Origin: DATKCA01 sp035544675
GTDB lineage: Bacteria > Acidobacteriota > Thermoanaerobaculia > Gp7-AA8
DNA length: 64,000 bases
Reading direction: 5' to 3'
NCBI GenBank assembly: GCA_035544675.1
Contig: DATKCA010000207.1
Span: 1-64,000, forward strand
Below, in pieces: positions 50,436 to 58,463 of this stretch. The notes under the pieces were generated by a model, which did no database searches, was not told the DNA's origin, and saw nothing but the letters and a program-made list of their open reading frames with translations. The position numbers were made by a program, and so were the translations under genes. Within the stretch, counting starts at the first letter, position 1. The number at the start of each line of letters is the position of its first letter.

Positions 50436-53400
50436 GTGCTCGCCGAGCTTCTCCTGAAATGGCCCCTGATCCGCCAGATCGTGGAGGGAGGCGACGGCAC
50501 CGGTGTCGAGGCGATGAGCGGGAGCACGCGGTCGCTCCGCCCGCGCGATGAAGGAGCGGAGAGGACGCGCTCGATCTGCCCGTACTGCGGCGTCGGCTGC
50601 GGCCAGGTCATCAGTCACAAGGGCGGCAGGATCGTCAGCATCGAAGGCGACGCCGAGTCGCCGATCTCACGCGGTCGCCTCTGCCCGAAGGGAGCGGCGA
50701 GCTACGAGCTGGTGACCCATCCTGCGCGCGCGACGCGCGTGAGGTACCGCGCGCCTTACTCCACGGAGTGGACGGACATGAGCGTCGAGCGAGCGGTCGA
50801 CCTGGTGGCCGAGCGCATCTGGGAGACACGGGAGAACACGTTCGACGAGCAGCACATGCACACCACCGGCCTCGCTCACCTGGGCGGCGCGACGCTCGAC
50901 ATCGAAGAGAACTACCTCATCAAGAAGCTGTTCACCGCCGGACTGGGGATGGTCTGCCTGAGCAATCAGGCCCGGATATGACACAGCTCCACGGTGCCCG
51001 GTCTGGGCACCTCCTTCGGCCGCGGCGGCGCCACGACGGCGCAGCAGGACCTGGCCAACGCCGATGCCATTCTCATCATGGGATCCTCGATGGCCGAGAA
51101 CCACCCGGTCGGCTTTCAATGGGTCATCGAGGCGCGCGAGAAGAACGGCGCGAAGATCATCCACGTCGATCCGCGATTCACGCGGACGTCGGCGATGTGC
51201 GACTACTGGCTTCCGCTCCGTGCCGGCAGCGACCTGATTTTCCTCGGAGCGATGATCAACTATGTTCTCCGGAGCGGCCGTGAGTTCCGCGAGTATGTGG
51301 TCCGCTACACGAACGCGCCGGTTCTCGTTCGCGACGACTTCCGCGACGCGGAGGATCTCGGTGGCGTTTTCTCCGCGGCGGAGACATGGCTTTACCCCGG
51401 TGACGCGGGAGGCTCGAGCGACACCGGCACGCGCGGCGAGAGTCAGGGAGCTCCGCGCGCGCAGTCGGACCCTCCCCGCGATGAAACGCTCCAGCATCCG
51501 CGCTGTGTGTTCCAGGTTCTGAAGCGGCACTTCGCCAGGTACACCCCCGAGATGGTGGAGCGGAGCTGCGGCATTCCGGCGGAGAGGTTCCTCGAGATTG
51601 CGGACGTCTTCACATCGGCATCAGGTCCGGACAGGACCGCGGCGATCTGCTATGCCGTGGGCTGGACGCAGCATTCCACCGGAGTGCAGATCATTCGCGC
51701 CGCCGCCATCCTGCAACTGCTCCTCGGCAACATCGGCCGGCCCGGCGGCGGCATCATGGCTCTTCGAGGCCATGCCTCGATTCAGGGCTCCACCGACATT
51801 CCGACGCTCTACGACATCCTTCCCGGATACCTGCCCATGCCCACCGGCGCCGACGGCGATCTCGACGCGTACATCCGCCGCAATCGCGCCGATCGCGGTT
51901 GGTGGTACCACCTCGACGGATACATCGTCTCCCTGCTGAAGGCGTTTTACGGCAGCGCTGCGGTCCGAGAGAACGGTTTCGGCTTCAACTGGCTGCCTCG
52001 TCTCACTGGTGACCACTCGTACTTCGGGTACTGGCTGGACATGGCCGACGGAAAGCTCGAGGGACTCCTGGTCATGGGTCAGAACCCGGCCGTCGGCTCG
52101 CCGAACGCGAAGCTCGAGCGCACCGCTCTGTCGAAACTGAAATGGCTCGTCGTGCGCGACCTGGTCGAAACCGAGACCGCGACGTTCTGGCTCGACTCGC
52201 CGGAAGTCCGGGCAGGCGAGATGAGGACCGAAGAGATCGGGACGGAGGTGTTCTTCTTCCCTGCTGCGTCTTACGCGGAGAAAGAGGGCACTTTCACCAA
52301 CACGCAGAGGATGTTGCAATGGCGCGACAAAGCCGTAGACCCGCCCGGAGACGCTCGCAGCGAGTTGCAATTCATGGTCGCGCTCGGCCGGAAGCTCAAA
52401 GCGAAAGCGACGAATGCGGTGCGCGATGCCGGTCTGCGCGCCCTGACGTGGGACTACGCGGACGAAGACGCCGGAGAGGTGCTGCGGGAGATCCACGGCT
52501 GGAAGGATGAAGGCGGAAGGATGAAGGATGAAGAAAAACAAGGCGTTCATCCTTCATCCTTCCGCCTTCATCCTTCTCGTATTCCCATCCGGAACTTCAC
52601 CGATCTGCAGGCCGACGGCTCCACGAGCTGCGGCTGCTGGATCTACTCCGGTGTCTTCGACGGTGAGAACAAGGCACGGAACCGCGTGGCGAAAGGACGG
52701 TATGGTCACGGGTGGGGTTTCGCATGGCCTCTGGACCGGCGGATTCTCTACAACCGCGCCTCTGCGCGGCCGGACGGCAGGCCGTGGAGCGAGCGGAAGG
52801 CGCTGGTCTGGTGGGACGAGGTGAAGCGCGAGTGGATCGGTCACGACGTCGCCGACTTCACCCGCGACAAGCCTCCCGGCTCTCCCGGCGACCGCGCAAA
52901 AGGGGGCGACCAGGCGCTGCCGGGCGACGCGCCGTTCATCATGCACCCCGACGGCATGGGCTGGCTGTGGGTACCCTCCGGATTGAAAGACGGGCCGCTC
53001 CCCACCCACTACGAGCCGCTCGAGTCCAACGTCCGCAATCCGCTTTACGACCAGCAGACGAATCCCGCCGCGATCGTCTTCGACCGTCCCGACAACAGGC
53101 TGGCCGGCTCCCCGGATGATCGATTCCCGTATGTGCTCACCACGTACCGCCTGACCGAGCATCACACGGCCGGCGCGATGAGCCGGACTCTCTCTCACCT
53201 CGCGGAGCTGCAGCCGGAGCTGTTCGCGGAAATCTCTCCCGAGCTGGCGAGGGAAGCGGGAGTGGCGAACGGCGACCGTGTGATCATCAGTACAGCGCGG
53301 GCGTCGATCGAAGCGCGCGCTCTGGTGACGGCGCGCATGATGTCGCTCGACATCGATGGAGCGCGCGTTCATCAGGTCGGTCTGCCGTACCACTGGGGGT

Positions 53401-53513
53401 ATCGCGGCCTGGTCACCGGCGACGTGGTCAACGATCTCCTGGCGATTTCCGAAGAGCCCAACGTCAGAATCTTCGAATCGAAAGGGCTGACGTGTAATCT
53501 GATGCGCGCATGA
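50436..53513 (+). CDS. Formate dehydrogenase catalytic subunit, selenocysteine-containing (in-frame TGA at 50979-50981)
   Basis: This is a molybdenum/tungsten bis-MGD enzyme oxidising formate to CO2, passing electrons via FeS clusters to the next two gene products. The product has 1025 residues. Cys48, Cys51 and Cys55 (SICPYCGVGCG) plus Cys83 (RLCPKG) bind a 4Fe-4S cluster. The frame meets TGA at residue 182 in SNQARI-U-HSSTVPGLG, exactly where E. coli FdnG and FdhH have selenocysteine, and a SECIS hairpin follows. Downstream are GSSMAENHPVGFQW, the MGD-binding MGQNPAVGSPNA and a molydopterin-dinucleotide-binding C-terminal domain. No twin-arginine signal is visible at the N-terminus. Residues about 689-714 are encoded by a heptamer inverted repeat, an in-frame insertion. 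The start GTG at 50436 is the furthest plausible. The stop overlaps the ATG of the beta subunit. Confidence 0.95.
50979..51011 (+). promoter_or_regulatory. SECIS element for selenocysteine insertion
   Basis: The TGA at 50979-50981 is followed by 18 bases and then the loop GGTCT (51000-51004), flanked by the perfect stem GGTGCCC (50993-50999) and GGGCACC (51005-51011). E. coli fdhF has the same GGUCU loop at the same 18-base distance after its UGA, as I recall its sequence. The loop G and U are the SelB contacts. Confidence 0.92.
52502..52576. repeat. Perfect 31-bp heptamer inverted repeat inside the formate dehydrogenase gene
   Basis: The left arm at 52502-52532 and right arm at 52546-52576 are exact reverse complements built on GGATGAA heptamers with one GGCGGAA variant. 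The loop is 13 bases. The sequence is the same family as the repeat at 50346-50424. It is translated in frame as KDEGGRMKDEEKQ and GVHPSSFRLHPSR, low-complexity residues that do not resemble the surrounding family sequence. Confidence 0.93.
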
Positions 53514-54295
53514 CCGGTGTCACCGGCTTCTTCACCGACTCGACGCTCTGCATCGGCTGCAAAGCCTGCGAGGTGGCGTGCAAGGAGTGGAACGAAGTCC
53601 CTGAGGACGGTTTGTCATGGTCGGGCCACTCGTACGACAACACCGTCGCCCTCGGCCACTCGACATGGCGGCACGTGAAATTCGTCGAGAGCGAGATTGC
53701 CATCGGGAAAGGCGGCAACGCCGCCGATCGCTTCTCCTGGCAATTCTCCTCGGACGTGTGCAAGCACTGCGAGAACGCCGGTTGTCTCGAGGCCTGCCCC
53801 ACAGGATCGATCATCCGGACCGAATTCGGCGGCGTATTCATTCAGCCGGACATCTGTAACGGCTGCGGATACTGCGTCGTGGCCTGCCCCTTTGGAGTCG
53901 TCGATCGCCGTCCCACCGACGGCCGCGCCTTCAAGTGCACGTTCTGCTACGACCGCCAGAAGGCCGGCCTGCAGCCGGCCTGCGCGAAGGCGTGTCCGAC
54001 CGGCTCGATTCTCTTCGGCGACCTTCACGAGTTGCAGCTCGTGGCCGACGCGCGCATTGCCCAACTCCATTCCGCGGGCATGACCGACGCGAAGATCTAC
54101 GACGCCGCCGGCTCCAGCGTCGGCGGGACCCACGCGTTCTTCCTCATCCGCGGCGACGAGAAGGCGTACAACCTGCCGAGCGCGCCCGAGGTGCCTACGG
54201 TGCATCTGAGGGCGGGGTGGACGGCCGCGGCGATGGCCGCCGGTGCGATCGCGCTCGGCTCGCTCCTCGCGTTCGCAGTGGGAGGGAGGCGCTGA
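53510..54295 (+). CDS. Formate dehydrogenase iron-sulfur (beta) subunit
   Basis: This 261-residue electron-transfer subunit has four ferredoxin-type cysteine groups. CIGCKACEVAC starts at Cys14. VCKHCENAGCLEACP, ICNGCGYCVVACP and CTFCYDRQKAGLQPACAKACP follow. They bind four 4Fe-4S clusters that form a wire from the catalytic subunit to the membrane anchor. A single C-terminal helix (AAAMAAGAIALGSLLAFAV) anchors it in the membrane, as in FdnH. The ATG overlaps the catalytic-subunit stop (ATGA), and its own TGA overlaps the likely CTG start of the anchor gene, so the three are one coupled operon. Confidence 0.96.
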   Translation: MTGVTGFFTDSTLCIGCKACEVACKEWNEVPEDGLSWSGHSYDNTVALGHSTWRHVKFVESEIAIGKGGNAADRFSWQFSSDVCKHCENAGCLEACPTGSIIRTEFGGVFIQPDICNGCGYCVVACPFGVVDRRPTDGRAFKCTFCYDRQKAGLQPACAKACPTGSILFGDLHELQLVADARIAQLHSAGMTDAKIYDAAGSSVGGTHAFFLIRGDEKAYNLPSAPEVPTVHLRAGWTAAAMAAGAIALGSLLAFAVGGRR

Positions 54296-55305
54296 AAAGC
54301 GACGATCGTCTCGACCAGATCCGGCGCGAGGCCGAACGGACGGGAACCGTTGCGTCCGCGGGCGTGCGCGCGGCGGGATCGCCGCTGCCGGCCGGCTACT
54401 ACGGGCTGCCGCTGCTGAAGGCGCCGGTGTGGACGTGGGAGGTGCCGGCGTACTTCTTCGCCGGCGGCGCGGCAGGCGCGGTCGCGGTCATCGGCTTCGC
54501 GGCGCGCGTGACCGGCGCAGGGGACCGGCTCGTGCGCGACGCGCGACGCGTCGCCGCCATCGGCGGCGGACTCTCCACGGCACTGCTCATCGCGGACCTC
54601 GGACGTCCGGACCGCTTTCTCAACATGCTGCGCGTCTTCAAACCGCAGTCGCCGATGTCCGTCGGATCATGGATGCTGGCCGTGTTCGGTACCTCGACGG
54701 CGGCCGCCACTCTGCTTCGCAACCGGGGCGCCGACGTCGCTTCGGCCGTGTCGGCGGTCTCCGGTCTGGGCATGTTGACCTACACCGGCGTCCTCCTCGG
54801 CGCGACCGCGATTCCGGCCTGGTCGGCGAACGTGAGGCTCCTGCCGGCGCATTTTGCCGCGTCCGGGCTGGGATCGGGGGCGTCGCTGCTCGAGCTGCGG
54901 GGTCACCGGCATCAGGCGCTGCAACTCCTCGGCATCGCGGCTTCGGTGTTCGAGACGATGATCGGTGCCGCGATCGAGAGCCGAGGCGATCGCCCGTCCG
55001 CGCCGCTGCGCCGCGGCGGGAGCGGTGCCATCGCTCACATCGGCGGCGTACTCTCCGGGCCCGTTCCGATCGTCCTGCGGCTCCTCGGTCGCAGAAGAGC
55101 TGCGGCGACGGCGATGCTGGCAGGCTCGCTGATGACGCGGGTGGCGTGGGTGGCGGCGGGACGAGCGTCGGTGAGAGACACCGCCGAGGCGCTCGGTCAG
55201 GGCGCGACGACGCAGCGCGTCTGCGACAGCCGGTCGGAGAAGGACAGTCGGGACGGCAGCGCGGCCAGCGCGAACCCGATCCCACCGGTCAGCAGCGAGA
55301 AGTAG
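54292..55305 (+). CDS. NrfD/PsrC-type membrane anchor of formate dehydrogenase
   Basis: This 337-residue polytopic protein has the NrfD-family start YYGLPLLKAPVWTWEVPAYFFAGGAAGA, the LIADLGRPDRFLNMLRVFKPQSPMS block typical of quinone-reducing NrfD/PsrC subunits, and several hydrophobic helices. It should take electrons from the beta subunit and reduce quinone, in place of the cytochrome b of E. coli FdnI. The homologous N-terminus (SDDRLDQIRREAERTG) begins right at 54292, where the only initiation-like codon is CTG with GGAGGG five bases upstream, overlapping the beta-subunit stop as CTGA. The first canonical codon is GTG at 54364, which would cut off conserved residues. The last 109 bases overlap the convergent RDD gene. 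Confidence 0.85.
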   Translation: MKSDDRLDQIRREAERTGTVASAGVRAAGSPLPAGYYGLPLLKAPVWTWEVPAYFFAGGAAGAVAVIGFAARVTGAGDRLVRDARRVAAIGGGLSTALLIADLGRPDRFLNMLRVFKPQSPMSVGSWMLAVFGTSTAAATLLRNRGADVASAVSAVSGLGMLTYTGVLLGATAIPAWSANVRLLPAHFAASGLGSGASLLELRGHRHQALQLLGIAASVFETMIGAAIESRGDRPSAPLRRGGSGAIAHIGGVLSGPVPIVLRLLGRRRAAATAMLAGSLMTRVAWVAAGRASVRDTAEALGQGATTQRVCDSRSEKDSRDGSAASANPIPPVSSEK

Positions 55306-55673
55306 ATCCCGATCCATCGCAGAGTGGCCGCCTTCAGCGACATGGGCGATCGCCTGCCGGCAACGACTCGAACGTCGAAGATCGCGCCACCGACCGTCTT
55401 GCCCCAGAGCAACCATGCGCCGACGAAGTAGTAGTACGAGACCAGCACCAGGAAGCCCGCCAGCGCCAGAGACGCAACGGGGTTCGGCGCAACCGGCAGA
55501 AGGGGAGTGAGAGCGAGCGCGAGGGCGGCAAACAGGGAGAGGTCGGTGAGGAGGGCGAGCAGGCGGCGGAGCCGCGGCGCTTCACCCGGCTGCGGCGGGA
55601 CTGCGACGGACGGCTGCGATGGAAGCTGCTCCACCAGCGGAACCGCCTGGAGCTCGATCTCGTCGAAACGCAT
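55197..55673 (-). CDS. RDD family membrane protein
   Basis: This 158-residue protein has two hydrophobic hairpins: LLALLTDLSLFAALALALTP with an RR and D before it (the R-D-D pattern is loose here), then FLVLVSYYYFVGAWLLWGKTVGGAIFDVRVV. The latter is the typical GKTxGK/G segment of the family, and the protein ends SFSDRLSQTRCVVAP. RDD proteins are poorly understood integral membrane proteins, some linked to ion exchange. The start ATG at 55673 has a good GGGAGGG eight bases upstream, better placed than the GTG just before it. Its 3' end overlaps the anchor gene of formate dehydrogenase on the other strand. Confidence 0.8.
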   Translation of the reverse strand: MRFDEIELQAVPLVEQLPSQPSVAVPPQPGEAPRLRRLLALLTDLSLFAALALALTPLLPVAPNPVASLALAGFLVLVSYYYFVGAWLLWGKTVGGAIFDVRVVAGRRSPMSLKAATLRWIGIYFSLLTGGIGFALAALPSRLSFSDRLSQTRCVVAP

Positions 55674-55693
55674 CACACCCTCCCGAAGCTCGC

Positions 55694-55714
55694 CAGTTCA
55701 CAGCTCACAGATCA
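55694..55714. repeat. Three CAGNTCA heptamers
   Basis: CAGTTCA, CAGCTCA and CAGATCA follow each other at 55694-55714, the same heptamer family as at 43791-43851 but with one arm only. A REP-like pair starts eleven bases downstream. This is in the space upstream of the RDD gene. Confidence 0.7.
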
Positions 55715-55724
55715 AACGTCGCTT

Positions 55725-55788
55725 GAATGGAGCGGCGGTGTCCTCACCGCCGCCCCCGGGGCGCGGGTGGGGACACCCGCGCTCCATT
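55725..55788. repeat. Head-to-head pair of REP-like palindromes
   Basis: The first unit (55725-55758) begins GAATGGAGCG and has the hairpin GGCGGTG-TCCT-CACCGCC. The second unit (55759-55788) is an inverted relative ending CGCTCCATTC with hairpin GGGTG-TCCC-CACCC in reverse sense. Two units with identical outer heads in opposite orientation resemble a bacterial interspersed mosaic element. The first unit is nearly identical to 239-272. Confidence 0.82.
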
Positions 55789-55820
55789 CCGTAATGAACA
55801 GCCGCATGGTGATCCTCTGA

Positions 55821-57962
55821 TCACACTGCCGGTTGCCTCAACGGCAAGTATTTTACATAGATACGATAGAGGAGGTCTTTCGGCTGGCCTTCGTATCGTC
55901 GCGCGAGGTCGCGGCTGCGCTTGGCGAGCTCGTCATTCGGGCTGACTCGAAGGACTTCGTCGAATGCCCGCACGGCGTCGTCGAGCCGTTCCTCCTGCAG
56001 TGCGACGGCGCCGAGATTGAAGCGCGCGTCGTTGATCATGCGGCGGATGCTCTGGTTCTGCGGATCCTGCTGAAGCATCGGCTGCAGAGCGAAGATCACG
56101 TCCTGGAACTTGCGTTCGGCAAAGAGGGCGAGCGCGGTCTCGAGCTTGGCCACCTGCTGCGCCGCTTCGTCGTACGGCCCCTTCAGCTCGGGCGGGAGCG
56201 GCTTCACGCGCATGGCCTGCTCGAACGCGGCCTTGGCCGCGGAGTAGTCGTGCTGGGCGAAGGCGGCCTGGCCCGCCGCAACCCGCTCCGTGTAGTACGT
56301 GGCGGCGGGGACGCCTTCGACCATCGTCGCGGCGCGCTGCTTCTTCTGCTGCAGGTCGGCGATCAACGCCATGGCCGGGTCGTACTGCGGGTCGCCCGGC
56401 TTGATGTCCTGAAGGATGCCGATGGCCTCGTCGAACTTGCCCTGCTGAGCCAGCGCGTTGGCGCGAGGGAGCGCGGTCTGCGCTTCGCCGGTCGACGTCT
56501 CGGGCTGCGAGAAGAACTTCGTCCACGCAAACCATCCGCCGCCGAGGACGACCAGGGCGATGACCACGGCGAGCCAGGGAACTGACGAACGTGTCCGGGC
56601 CGGAGCGGGAGTCCTCGGTGCCGCCGCTTTCGGCCTGGCCTGACCGGGTGGCGGCGGAGTGGGCGGCGTATAGGTGCCGATGAGCGGCTCGTCGTCGAGA
56701 ACGGAGGCTTCGAATCTGGGCGGAGGCGGTGGCGGAGGGGGAGCCGCGGATGAGGCGGCGCCGTCGATCCGCTCCATGTAGTCGAGCGCGGTGCTGTTCT
56801 GAGGATCGACCTGCAGGACCTCGTTGAAACGCGCCCGGGCCGTCATGAAATCGCGGCGGTCGAACGCCTGGACGCCCGTGGCCGTGACGGAATCGAGTTT
56901 CTGCTCCGTTTCGCGGCGGAGCGACTTCGCTTTCTCGATCCTCTCGGAGGCAGCCTCGTTCGTGACGTCGATCAGGAAGATGCGGGACCAGAGGTCGATG
57001 GCGCCCTGGTAGTCGCCCCCCTGGAATGCCCGGTCGCCGTCGGCGAGGTACTGGTCGATTTTCTTCTGGTCGTCCGGCGTCGTCTCGATCGAGGCGGTGG
57101 AGAAGTCGAACTCGCCGCTCACGGACTCATTGGCCGGGTTACCGCCGAACGCCGGAGCGCCGGCCGGTGCCGAGACCGGCGTGTCGAACGAGAATCCTCC
57201 CGCGAGCGGAGCGTCGGATGGCGGGGGCGTGGAGGGTGGCGTGGCCGGAGAAGGCGGCGACGGGGCAGGAGAGTCGAACGAGAAGTTCGCGAAGGATGGC
57301 TGGTTTGCCTTTTCTTCTTCGAACGTGAATCCGAAATCGGTCGCCTGGGCCGAGCCGCGGCCGGGCGCGGGCGGCGGATTGTCGACCACGAAGGACGAAG
57401 CGTCGAACGAGGCCGGAGTTTCGGTCTTCTTCTCCGCGATCATGCGGTCGATGCGGGCGATGCCGGGGTGTGTGCCGTCCAGCGCGCGAGCTTTCTCGAT
57501 GTCCGAGCGCGCAGCGGAGAGGTTTCCGGCCGCGATGTGCTGCTCGCACTTGCGCACGAACTGGTCGACGAAGGGGCCTGCTTCCATCTTCTCGCGCGCC
57601 TGGTCGCTGAGGATGCGCGCCTCGTCGTTCATCAGGTCGTTGGTGAGGATCTCCGTGGTGATCTGCAGGGCCCGCTCGAACTCCCGCGCGGCCATCGCCG
57701 CATGGGCCTGCTGCAGATCGGCCCCATCGTCTGCGCTGCTGATGAGGCTGTCCACGTCGACCGGCAACGAAGGGTTACGGGCCTTTTCCATCAGCTTCTT
57801 GGCCGGGTCAAAGAGAGGGTCCATCTGCAGGATGAGAGTGCACCCTGCGATGACCTCCTCGAGCCTCCCGGCCTGGTAGAGGGCCACTGCCTGGTCGAAC
57901 GTGGCGAGGACGCGGTCCCGGACGGCGGTGGAAAGCGATGTGTTCCCCGGGTAAGTACTCAT
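55821..57962 (-). CDS. Large TPR protein with proline-rich linkers and one transmembrane helix
   Basis: This 713-residue protein lacks a signal peptide. The N-terminal part has tetratricopeptide-like helices (FDQAVALYQAGRLEEVIAGCTLILQMDP, HAAMAAREFERALQITTEIL). A long Pro/Ala/Phe-rich low-complexity stretch follows at about 200-290 (FSFDSPAPSPPSP and similar), then more TPRs, a polyproline stretch, and a single helix (SVPWLAVVIALVVLGGGWFAW) near residue 470. The C-terminal TPRs include YSAAKAAFEQAMRVKP and LDDAVRAFDEVLRVSPNDELA. Proteins of this form are common in Acidobacteriota and Myxococcota as scaffolds, but the partner is unknown. The start ATG is only ten bases from a TATAAT box, suggesting an almost leaderless mRNA. 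It diverges from ridA. Confidence 0.8.
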   Translation of the reverse strand: MSTYPGNTSLSTAVRDRVLATFDQAVALYQAGRLEEVIAGCTLILQMDPLFDPAKKLMEKARNPSLPVDVDSLISSADDGADLQQAHAAMAAREFERALQITTEILTNDLMNDEARILSDQAREKMEAGPFVDQFVRKCEQHIAAGNLSAARSDIEKARALDGTHPGIARIDRMIAEKKTETPASFDASSFVVDNPPPAPGRGSAQATDFGFTFEEEKANQPSFANFSFDSPAPSPPSPATPPSTPPPSDAPLAGGFSFDTPVSAPAGAPAFGGNPANESVSGEFDFSTASIETTPDDQKKIDQYLADGDRAFQGGDYQGAIDLWSRIFLIDVTNEAASERIEKAKSLRRETEQKLDSVTATGVQAFDRRDFMTARARFNEVLQVDPQNSTALDYMERIDGAASSAAPPPPPPPPRFEASVLDDEPLIGTYTPPTPPPPGQARPKAAAPRTPAPARTRSSVPWLAVVIALVVLGGGWFAWTKFFSQPETSTGEAQTALPRANALAQQGKFDEAIGILQDIKPGDPQYDPAMALIADLQQKKQRAATMVEGVPAATYYTERVAAGQAAFAQHDYSAAKAAFEQAMRVKPLPPELKGPYDEAAQQVAKLETALALFAERKFQDVIFALQPMLQQDPQNQSIRRMINDARFNLGAVALQEERLDDAVRAFDEVLRVSPNDELAKRSRDLARRYEGQPKDLLYRIYVKYLPLRQPAV

Positions 57963-57972
57963 TCGTGAGGCG

Positions 57973-57978
57973 ATTATA
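57973..57978 (-). promoter_or_regulatory. TATAAT -10 box for the TPR gene
   Basis: ATTATA on the plus strand reads TATAAT on the minus strand, ten bases before the ATG at 57962. A clear -35 box at the usual distance is not visible. Transcription would start within about four bases of the start codon. Confidence 0.45.
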
Positions 57979-57983
57979 GATCG

Positions 57984-58011
57984 TTGATGCGTGACCCTCC
58001 CCTCGTATACT
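57984..58011 (+). promoter_or_regulatory. Candidate promoter of ridA
   Basis: TTGATG at 57984-57989, 16-base spacer, TATACT at 58006-58011, leading to an SD-like GGAAAGG and the ATG at 58034. It lies back to back with the TATAAT box of the divergent TPR gene. Confidence 0.5.
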
Positions 58012-58033
58012 CCGCGCCGGAAAGGACGCTCCC

Positions 58034-58408
58034 ATGGACTACGTAGCTACAGACAGCGCACCGAAGGCGATCGGCCCCTACTCACAGGCGGTCAAAGCCA
58101 ACGGCGTGCTCTACACTTCCGGCCAGATTGCACTCGACCCCGGGAGCGGGAATCTCGTGGAAGGAGACTTCGCCGCGCAGGCACGCAGAGTGTTCGAGAA
58201 TCTCGCCGCCGTGCTGAAAGCCTCCGGCAGCAGCTTCGACCGTGTGACGAAGGCCACCGTTTATGTGACCGACCTCGCGAATTTCACCGTGCTCAACGGC
58301 ATTTACGCGGAATTCTTCGGCAATCACAAGCCGGCGCGATCGACCGTAGGGGTGGCCCAGCTGCCCAAGGGCGCACAAGTCGAGATCGACCTGATCGCCT
58401 TGTTGTAA
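58034..58408 (+). CDS. ridA: RidA family reactive intermediate/imine deaminase
   Basis: RidA hydrolyses 2-iminobutanoate and similar enamine/imine by-products of amino-acid enzymes, protecting PLP enzymes. The 124-residue protein has the full family pattern: APKAIGPYSQAVKANG at the start, LYTSGQIALDP, VFENLAAVLKASG, VTKATVYVTDLANF, and the active-site arginine in KPARSTVGVAQLPKGAQVEIDLIA (Arg102). The trimeric cytosolic enzyme is found in most organisms. It has its own promoter and ribosome-binding sequence and is followed closely by the metalloprotease gene, with no terminator visible between. Confidence 0.96.
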   Translation: MDYVATDSAPKAIGPYSQAVKANGVLYTSGQIALDPGSGNLVEGDFAAQARRVFENLAAVLKASGSSFDRVTKATVYVTDLANFTVLNGIYAEFFGNHKPARSTVGVAQLPKGAQVEIDLIALL

Positions 58409-58463
58409 CATCACCCAAACTATGTTATTTGTGGCACCTCGGTTGCAGCCGCTCATCTCAGCC

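Noticed and set aside
50994..53513. Reading the formate dehydrogenase as two genes or as a pseudogene broken by a stop at 50979
   Set aside because: The TGA is in frame, sits at the selenocysteine position and is followed by a SECIS hairpin. The residues on both sides are family-conserved.
53935..54291. Long upstream extension of the anchor frame inside the beta-subunit gene
   Set aside because: The extension is an out-of-frame reading of the ferredoxin subunit, rich in Arg and Pro. Homology begins only at 54292.
55821..57968. Plus-strand frames opposite the TPR gene (for example 57097-57879)
   Set aside because: The minus-strand frame has TPR repeats, a membrane helix and a TATAAT box. The plus frames are shadows.
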